Part shown: positions 7,276 to 11,513 of the stretch, in pieces
How the letters are laid out: the number at the start of each line of letters is the position of its first letter
Numbering within the stretch: position 1 is the first letter of the stretch
Source of the DNA: Actinomycetota bacterium
GTDB lineage: Bacteria > Actinomycetota > Acidimicrobiia > Acidimicrobiales > Ilumatobacteraceae
Assembly (NCBI GenBank): GCA_009704065.1
Contig: WLEX01000017.1
Location: forward strand, 1 to 11,513
Direction: 5' to 3'
DNA length: 11,513 bases
The notes under the pieces: model-generated
Seen by the model: only the letters and a program-made list of their open reading frames with translations
What the model was told of the DNA's origin: nothing
The model's database searches: none
Position numbers and translations under genes: made by a program

Positions 7276-7339
7276 GGTTCCCCCAAAATAATGATGTCGA
7301 ATTGCCGACACAGCCAAACTACACCGCAAATGCAGGAAA

Positions 7340-8647
7340 CTAAAAGCCCAAAATGGCTGAGACTTCTGCGACTAGGTCGGCGATGGGTACGCGGACCTGC
7401 TCAGTGGAATCGCGATGACGAATGGTGACCGCGTTGTCTTCTAGTGAGTCGAAATCAACTGTGACACACAATGGCGTTCCGATTTCGTCCTGGCGGCGAT
7501 ACCTACGGCCGATGGCTTGAGTCTCGTCGTAGTCACACATATATCTCTGTGACAACGTGCCATATATTTCCCGTGCCAAAGGAGACAACGTGTCTTTCTT
7601 TGACAATGGCAACACAGCAACCTTGTACGGCGCCAAACGTGGATGCAATCGCAACACGGTTCGTGGCTCATCGTTAACAATGTCCTCGTCATAGGCCGCC
7701 AAAAGAAATGCAGCCATAGTGCGGTTGGCCCCGGCTGCTGGCTCGATGACATAGGGGATGTACCGCTCATTAGTTGCTTGATCGAAGAAATCAAGTTTCT
7801 GACCAGAGGCATTGCTGTGTTGTGTGAGGTCGAAGTCAGTTCGCTGAGCGACACCCTCTAGTTCGCCCCAACCCCACGGGAACATAAATTCAACGTCGCT
7901 AGTACCCGCTGAGTAATGCGACAACTCATCTGCATCGTGTGCACGAATGCGTAACATTTCGCGTGGGATACCTAGATCGACATACCAATCAAGGCGTGCC
8001 TTGCACCAGTATTCGTACCACTTAGGACCTTCAGCTGGAGGAACAAAGAATTCCATTTCCATCTGCTCGAACTCGCGTGTACGAAAAATGAAGTTTCCAG
8101 GAGTAATTTCGTTACGAAAACTTTTACCCACTTGTGCGATACCAAACGGTGGTCGCTTGCGGCTTGTCTGTAAAACATTGGCAAAGTTCACAAACATTCC
8201 TTGGGCTGTTTCAGGACGTAGATACACATCGGCGCCTGAACCTTCAACAGGTCCAGCTGTTGTCTTAAACATGAGGTTGAAGGCTCGAGATTCAGTGAAC
8301 TGACAGCCCTTCATTCCTTGAGGGCAATCGCGAGTCTCAATATGATCTTCCCGAAAGCGGCGCTTACACACAGTGCAATCGACCAGCGGATCAGAAAAAT
8401 TAGCCAAGTGACCGCTTGCTTCAAATATTTGCGGTGGTCCGAGAATGGCAGCATCAATAAGAACCGTGTCATCGCGCTGTTGCACCATGGTGCGAATCCA
8501 TGCATCTTTTACATTGCGCAACATGAGGGAGCCCAATGGGCCGTAGTCGTATGAGGACCGGAAACCTCCATAGATCTCGGCGCTCGGATATACGTACCCG
8601 CGTCGCTTGCAGAGATTGACGATTTGCTCGAGGTCGCTTGCTGGCAT
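7340..8647 (-). CDS. glyS: Glycyl-tRNA synthetase, homodimeric type
   Basis: A 435-residue class II aminoacyl-tRNA synthetase of the alpha2 type, slightly short of the usual 450-460. The N-terminus has C-K-R-R-G-Y-V-Y-P-S-A-E-I-Y-G-G, followed by D-Y-G-P-L-G. A zinc-knuckle-like insertion has Cys91, Cys94, Cys108 and Cys115. R-P-E-T-A-Q-G (144-150) and motif 2, F-R-N-E-I-T-P-G-N-F-I-F-R (177-189), bind ATP and glycine. Motif 3 is G-A-N-R-T-M-A-A-F-L. The C-terminal anticodon-binding domain starts near L-A-P-Y-K-V-A-V-L-P-L. It charges tRNA-Gly in the cytoplasm. The start is ATG 8647, 11 bases after recO, so the two are probably cotranscribed. No tetrameric glyQ/glyS pair is present in the window. 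Confidence 0.96.
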   Translation of the reverse strand: MPASDLEQIVNLCKRRGYVYPSAEIYGGFRSSYDYGPLGSLMLRNVKDAWIRTMVQQRDDTVLIDAAILGPPQIFEASGHLANFSDPLVDCTVCKRRFREDHIETRDCPQGMKGCQFTESRAFNLMFKTTAGPVEGSGADVYLRPETAQGMFVNFANVLQTSRKRPPFGIAQVGKSFRNEITPGNFIFRTREFEQMEMEFFVPPAEGPKWYEYWCKARLDWYVDLGIPREMLRIRAHDADELSHYSAGTSDVEFMFPWGWGELEGVAQRTDFDLTQHSNASGQKLDFFDQATNERYIPYVIEPAAGANRTMAAFLLAAYDEDIVNDEPRTVLRLHPRLAPYKVAVLPLSKKDTLSPLAREIYGTLSQRYMCDYDETQAIGRRYRRQDEIGTPLCVTVDFDSLEDNAVTIRHRDSTEQVRVPIADLVAEVSAILGF

Positions 8648-8658
8648 AGGGGTTAAGC

Positions 8659-9378
8659 CTACAAGTGGCGGTCGAACACACCGAGGCTTCGGAGTCGCCG
8701 TTCAAGGTGGCTTTCCATTGCTTCCATAGCCAATTGGCTCACCTCATGTACCGCGGGAGACTCCTCGAGCGATAACGCCTCGTTCATGCGCCCACCGAGA
8801 ACCATTTTCATAATGTCGAGCGCTGCCGAAGAGATGGGAACACCGGATCGGCATGCTGCGCAGTGGCCACCGCCTTCCAGTACATCGAACGAGACAATAT
8901 TTCCCTCTTCACCGCACTGCACACAATGATCTATTTGAGGTCCGTGGCCTTCTATGGATAGCAGTCTCCAATAGAACGCTCCCAACATAAGAGGTGATCC
9001 ATGTTGATTCAGAGCGTGAAGCGCCCGAGATAACACTTCATACAGATGCGGTACTGGCTCCCTGTCTGGAGTCAATTTGTTAACCGCCTCCAACATCGAC
9101 AACCCCTGATTCAAACGATCAAAATCTGTTCGAAGATCCGAGTGCGTGTGAATGAGTTTCACCTCTGCAACGGTGTCTAGGTCTTTGCCGCTACGTAGCG
9201 ACACGTCGACATGACTCATTGGCTCGAGCCGTGCGCCAATCGAAGATTTAGTTTTGCGAACCCCGCGAGCAACTGCGCGAATTTTTCCATGGTGCTGAGT
9301 GAGAAGCACAACTACACGATCAGCTTCTCCGAACTTGTACGTGCCGAGCACAACAGCGTTGTCTCTATAAGAACTCAC
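8659..9378 (-). CDS. recO: DNA repair protein RecO
   Basis: A 239-residue protein with the RecO order: an N-terminal OB fold (Y-R-D-N-A-V-V-L-G-T-Y-K-F-G-E-A-D-R, then H-G-K-I-R-A-V-A-R-G-V-R), a helical middle and a zinc finger with Cys152/Cys155 and Cys173/Cys176. It anneals complementary strands and, with RecR, loads RecA on SSB-coated gaps in the RecFOR pathway. The GTG start at 9378 overlaps the stop of the upstream degenerate cis-prenyltransferase gene (GTGA), so translation of the two is coupled. recO beside a cis-prenyltransferase and glyS matches the mycobacterial neighbourhood as I recall it, although here the prenyltransferase homologue precedes recO instead of following it. Confidence 0.94.
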   Translation of the reverse strand: MSSYRDNAVVLGTYKFGEADRVVVLLTQHHGKIRAVARGVRKTKSSIGARLEPMSHVDVSLRSGKDLDTVAEVKLIHTHSDLRTDFDRLNQGLSMLEAVNKLTPDREPVPHLYEVLSRALHALNQHGSPLMLGAFYWRLLSIEGHGPQIDHCVQCGEEGNIVSFDVLEGGGHCAACRSGVPISSAALDIMKMVLGGRMNEALSLEESPAVHEVSQLAMEAMESHLERRLRSLGVFDRHL

Positions 9379-9992
9379 GAATCGAGTCCGCCAAAGCGGC
9401 GATGACGTCGATTGAAGTCATCGATAGCAAGTTCAATATGAGAAGAAATCATGTCTTCCCAATGGATATCAAGGAACACCAACTCGCTATAGGCCAATTC
9501 CCAAATCAATGATTTCGGAATCCGATCTGGGGGACCAATAACAACGACAAGGTCAGCCTCTGCCGTAGCCGGGGCAAGAACAGCTTCTGATATCGATTCT
9601 TCTGTGAGGCTGGAAGCATCAACACCGGCTTTGCGCAAATTCTCAATGGTGTGAGCAAAACGCATACGACCATCGGCATTGCAATCCACAATGACTGTTA
9701 AGCGATCATCTCGTTTCCACATAAAGCGACGCGACGAGGATTCCACAGAAAGTACGCCTGTAGTTTCAAGCAAGGCGGTGCGAAACACATCTTCGTCTTC
9801 GGATGAAAAATTCTCGCCATGATGCGGCAGTACCGACACCCAACGCGCTCCACCGGCTGCTGCCCCTACTGCCACCGATTCCAAACGTTGACGCCACTCC
9901 CGACCCGACATCTTCAACCAGTCGTGAGGGGTGCCACCTACGACCACCACATGGTCAAGGCCAGTTTCGGGTGACTCAGAACGATGCGGCAC
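9375..9992 (-). CDS. Catalytically degenerate cis-prenyltransferase homologue, NgBR/Nus1-like subunit
   Basis: A 205-residue UppS-fold protein that has lost its active site. Its N-terminal strand aligns without gaps to E. coli UppS around the P-loop: D-H-V-V-V-V-G-G-T-P-H-D-W replaces H-V-A-I-I-M-D-G-N-G-R-W, so catalytic Asp26 becomes Gly20, Asn28 becomes Pro22 and Arg30 becomes Asp24, with only the Trp kept. The C-terminal half also aligns without gaps: Arg194 becomes Val151, while Arg157 (Arg200), Trp164, Glu170 (Glu213) and the terminal R-R-F-G-G (residues 198-202) are retained. Its D-L-V-V-V-I-G-P-P-D stretch resembles D-L-V-L-K-F-G-P-V-D of human NgBR as I recall it. Alone it should be inactive; I infer that it supplies the R-x-G motif to the divergent catalytic UppS. 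The only in-frame start is GTG 9992, with GGGAG nine bases upstream. Its stop overlaps recO. Confidence 0.8.
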   Translation of the reverse strand: MPHRSESPETGLDHVVVVGGTPHDWLKMSGREWRQRLESVAVGAAAGGARWVSVLPHHGENFSSEDEDVFRTALLETTGVLSVESSSRRFMWKRDDRLTVIVDCNADGRMRFAHTIENLRKAGVDASSLTEESISEAVLAPATAEADLVVVIGPPDRIPKSLIWELAYSELVFLDIHWEDMISSHIELAIDDFNRRHRRFGGLDS

Positions 9993-10001
9993 ATAGCCAT
10001 T

Positions 10002-10006
10002 CTCCC
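10002..10006 (-). promoter_or_regulatory. Shine-Dalgarno site of the NgBR-like gene
   Basis: On the minus strand GGGAG ends nine bases before the GTG at 9992. Reading further upstream in frame, no ATG, GTG or TTG occurs before a TAG, so this site and the GTG together fix the start of the degenerate cis-prenyltransferase gene. Confidence 0.65.
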
Positions 10007-10012
10007 ACGCCG

Positions 10013-10026
10013 GCCTCTATCGAGGC
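10013..10026. repeat. Short inverted repeat in the divergent region
   Basis: GCCTC-TATC-GAGGC forms a perfect 5-base-pair stem with a 4-base loop. It lies 21 bases upstream of the minus-strand GTG. It could be a small operator or a hairpin in the leader of the minus-strand transcript, but a stem this short arises often by chance and no second copy was seen. Confidence 0.3.
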
Positions 10027-10070
10027 GTTGCACTGCCATCCACACAGCCAGTAACTAGGGTGCTTAGGTC

Positions 10071-10760
10071 ATGGATTCTTCACTTTTGCCCTCCCCCATT
10101 CATGTGGCTTGCATCATGGACGGCAATGGTCGGTGGGCCAACCGGCGTGGATTACCACGCAATGAAGGCCACACCGCCGGAGAAGAGGCATTAGCTGGAG
10201 CAGTGCGAGCAGCCTCGGCACGCCAGATCCCTTGGCTGACAGTTTTCGGATTTTCTACTGAAAACTGGGTACGACCACGAGCAGAAGTTCGTCATATTTT
10301 GTCTCTTCACCGAAAACTATTCGCTCGCATCGACGAGATGAATGAAAACAATGCGCGCACCCGCTGGATTGGTCGCCCGTTCAAGGAACGTGGAGCCAGG
10401 ACACCGATCTATGTTCAAAAAGCCATCACTAAGGCAATTGCCGACACAGCCCACAACTCTGGGCTCGAAGTGACCGTTGCCTTCGATTACGGCAGCAGAG
10501 CAGAACTGTTGCGCGCAGCACAATTGGCTATGAGTCACGGCGAGGTAACTCCCGACTCCATCTCTTCACACTTGTATAGCCCCGATATGCCTGATGTTGA
10601 TTTGCTTATTCGCACATCGGGTGAGACGCGAATTTCGAATTTTATGTTGTGGCAGATACCAGAGGCAACCGTCTATTTCACCGATCATGCATGGCCAGAC
10701 TTCAATGCTGCTGAACTCGACAATGCAATCTCTTCCTTCCAACGCGACAAACAACGATGA
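10071..10760 (+). CDS. uppS: Undecaprenyl (polyprenyl) diphosphate synthase, catalytic-type subunit
   Basis: A 229-residue cis-prenyltransferase. The P-loop M-D-G-N-G-R-W carries catalytic Asp17. G-H-T-A-G supplies His34, and F-S-T-E-N-W-V-R-P supplies Ser62, Asn65, Trp66 and Arg68. The pyrophosphate-binding arginines are Arg181 and Arg187 in I-R-T-S-G-E-T-R-I-S-N-F. It condenses isopentenyl diphosphate units in cis to make the lipid carrier precursor for peptidoglycan at the membrane. Two features are odd. Residue 200 is Thr where E. coli UppS has Glu213 (a Glu lies two residues earlier), and the protein ends R-D-K-Q-R, exactly at the Arg that starts the R-F-G-G motif of homodimeric enzymes. 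Loss of that motif suggests dependence on the divergent NgBR-like protein. The stop overlaps dinG (ATGA). The Shine-Dalgarno is weak (AGGG near 10057). Confidence 0.93.
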   Translation: MDSSLLPSPIHVACIMDGNGRWANRRGLPRNEGHTAGEEALAGAVRAASARQIPWLTVFGFSTENWVRPRAEVRHILSLHRKLFARIDEMNENNARTRWIGRPFKERGARTPIYVQKAITKAIADTAHNSGLEVTVAFDYGSRAELLRAAQLAMSHGEVTPDSISSHLYSPDMPDVDLLIRTSGETRISNFMLWQIPEATVYFTDHAWPDFNAAELDNAISSFQRDKQR

Positions 10761-11513
10761 GTAGGTCTCTTGCAGGCGACGAGGCAATTGCGGCTCTTCG
10801 TAAAGTCACCTCTTCATTCGACGGAGCAGAAGAACGACAAGGCCAGATCGACATGTCTCATGCAATCGCCGTAAACCTTGCCGCTGGTCGTTCAATAATT
10901 GTGCAAGCCGGAACTGGTACTGGCAAGTCACTCGGTTACCTGGTCCCTGCGTTACTCAATGGCAAAAAAACTGTGGTGGCCACAGCAACTAAAGCACTGC
11001 AAGATCAATTAGATCGAAACGATTTACCACTACTCGAGCAACACCTAGGCATCGACTTCACTTGGGCAGTTGTCAAGGGTCGAAGCAATTATGTGTGCAA
11101 GCAACGCGTCAGTGAATTATCCGATAAGTCGAATCAATTGGAGTTCGACGAAGTATCGAGTGGAACCAAGAAAGAAATCGACACAATAATCAAATGGGCT
11201 GCCAAAACTAAGACAGGTGATTTCGAAGAACTCGATCGTGTGCCAAGCGAGCGTGCACGTATGGCCACAAGCGTTGGTAGCGACGAGTGTCCAGGACGCA
11301 CAAAATGCCCTGTTGGCGGATCATGTTTCGCCGAGCGAGCGCGTGAAGCAGCAACCGATGCCGATGTGGTGGTAGTCAATTTGCACTTGTACGGACTCCA
11401 CGTAGCAAGCGGCGGGGCAATCCTTCCTCCCCACGACGTGGTCATCTTCGACGAAGCCCACCAGCTTGAAGCGGTCATGAGCGACACAGTGGGTGTCCAG
11501 CTCAGTGGTGGTC
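10757..11513 (+). CDS. dinG: ATP-dependent DNA helicase, DinG/XPD family, N-terminal part
   Basis: The first 252 codons of a superfamily 2 iron-sulfur helicase; the gene runs past the window end. After a D-E-A-I-A-A-L-R leader and a Q-x-x-M-S-H-A-type Q-motif region comes Walker A, G-T-G-T-G-K-S at residues 52-58. Four cysteines, Cys114, Cys178, Cys184 and Cys190, form the Fe-S cluster signature expected between motifs I and II. The Walker B D-E-A-H box is at 232-235. DinG-family enzymes unwind DNA 5' to 3', including R-loops and D-loops, in repair and replication-transcription conflicts. The ATG overlaps the uppS stop as ATGA, implying cotranscription and coupling. Motifs III-VI lie outside the window. 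YoaA-like paralogues share this layout, so the exact subfamily is uncertain. Confidence 0.9.
   Translation, partial: MSRSLAGDEAIAALRKVTSSFDGAEERQGQIDMSHAIAVNLAAGRSIIVQAGTGTGKSLGYLVPALLNGKKTVVATATKALQDQLDRNDLPLLEQHLGIDFTWAVVKGRSNYVCKQRVSELSDKSNQLEFDEVSSGTKKEIDTIIKWAAKTKTGDFEELDRVPSERARMATSVGSDECPGRTKCPVGGSCFAERAREAATDADVVVVNLHLYGLHVASGGAILPPHDVVIFDEAHQLEAVMSDTVGVQLSGG

Larger units (their letters stand above)
9993..10070. promoter_or_regulatory. Divergent intergenic region between the two cis-prenyltransferase genes
   Basis: The 78 bases separate the start codons of two divergently read genes, so they should carry promoters for both the recO/glyS-side run and the uppS-dinG pair. On the plus strand a weak pair can be drawn (TTGCAC at 10028-10033, 18-base spacer, TAACTA at 10052-10057), but the match to consensus is poor. 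Shared control of both prenyltransferase subunits from this gap would be a simple way to keep them in balance; that is inference. Confidence 0.45.

Noticed and set aside
7295..7310. A TGTCG/CGACA inverted repeat with a 6-base loop between glyS and the ABM gene, followed on the minus strand by a T-rich stretch
   Set aside because: The stem is only 5 base pairs, the T-rich stretch is interrupted, and it runs straight into the ABM ribosome-binding site, so it is a poor case for a terminator.
7276..7329. An 18-residue N-terminal extension of the ABM protein from a TTG
   Set aside because: The extension does not look like family sequence, TTG is a rare start, and the ATG at 7275 has a G-rich Shine-Dalgarno just upstream.
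9375..9992. The degenerate cis-prenyltransferase as a decaying pseudogene
   Set aside because: The frame is intact over 205 codons, has a good ribosome-binding site, is coupled to recO, and has lost the catalytic half while keeping the dimer-interface and R-F-G-G region. Random decay would not be this selective.

Overview
The window looks like chromosomal core-genome DNA from an actinobacterium with roughly balanced GC. The actinobacterial signs are a glyS/recO/cis-prenyltransferase neighbourhood like the one I recall from mycobacteria, a FabG-ACP-FabF cassette, and the protein sequences themselves. A dedicated trpF and a fabZ, rather than PriA alone and a mycobacterial-type dehydratase, fit a deep lineage such as Acidimicrobiia better than Streptomyces or Mycobacterium. 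That placement is inference. I see no insertion sequences, phage genes, CRISPR arrays, tRNAs or rRNAs, and no gene-free stretch longer than about 80 bases.

Layout. Bases 1-1694 (+) hold the end of a fabG-type reductase, an acyl carrier protein and a FabF-type ketosynthase: part of a type II fatty acid synthase locus. Bases 1695-9992 are a continuous minus-strand run of eleven genes, many overlapping by 1-4 bases. In transcription order they are a catalytically degenerate cis-prenyltransferase homologue, recO, glyS, a small antibiotic-biosynthesis-monooxygenase-like protein, trpC, trpF, trpB, trpA, a small Cys/His-rich protein, a Bcp-type peroxiredoxin, fabZ and a GNAT acetyltransferase. Bases 10071-11513 (+) are a catalytic-type undecaprenyl diphosphate synthase overlapping a DinG-family helicase that runs off the end. 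The 78-base gap at 9993-10070 is a divergent promoter region.

The main finding is the divergent pair of cis-prenyltransferase homologues around 9993-10070. The plus-strand protein keeps the catalytic P-loop (MDGNGRW) and substrate-binding arginines. It lacks the C-terminal R-x-G motif, stopping exactly at the Arg, and has Thr where E. coli UppS has Glu213. The minus-strand protein has lost the P-loop Asp, Asn and Arg and the first pyrophosphate-binding Arg, but keeps the Glu and an intact C-terminal RRFGG. This reciprocal loss is the division of labour known from eukaryotic DHDDS/NgBR (Rer2/Nus1) heteromers. I therefore predict a two-subunit bacterial undecaprenyl (or other polyprenyl) diphosphate synthase encoded by a divergent gene pair.

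The other genes are mostly housekeeping: the last steps of tryptophan synthesis, lipid synthesis, translation, DNA repair and peroxide defence.
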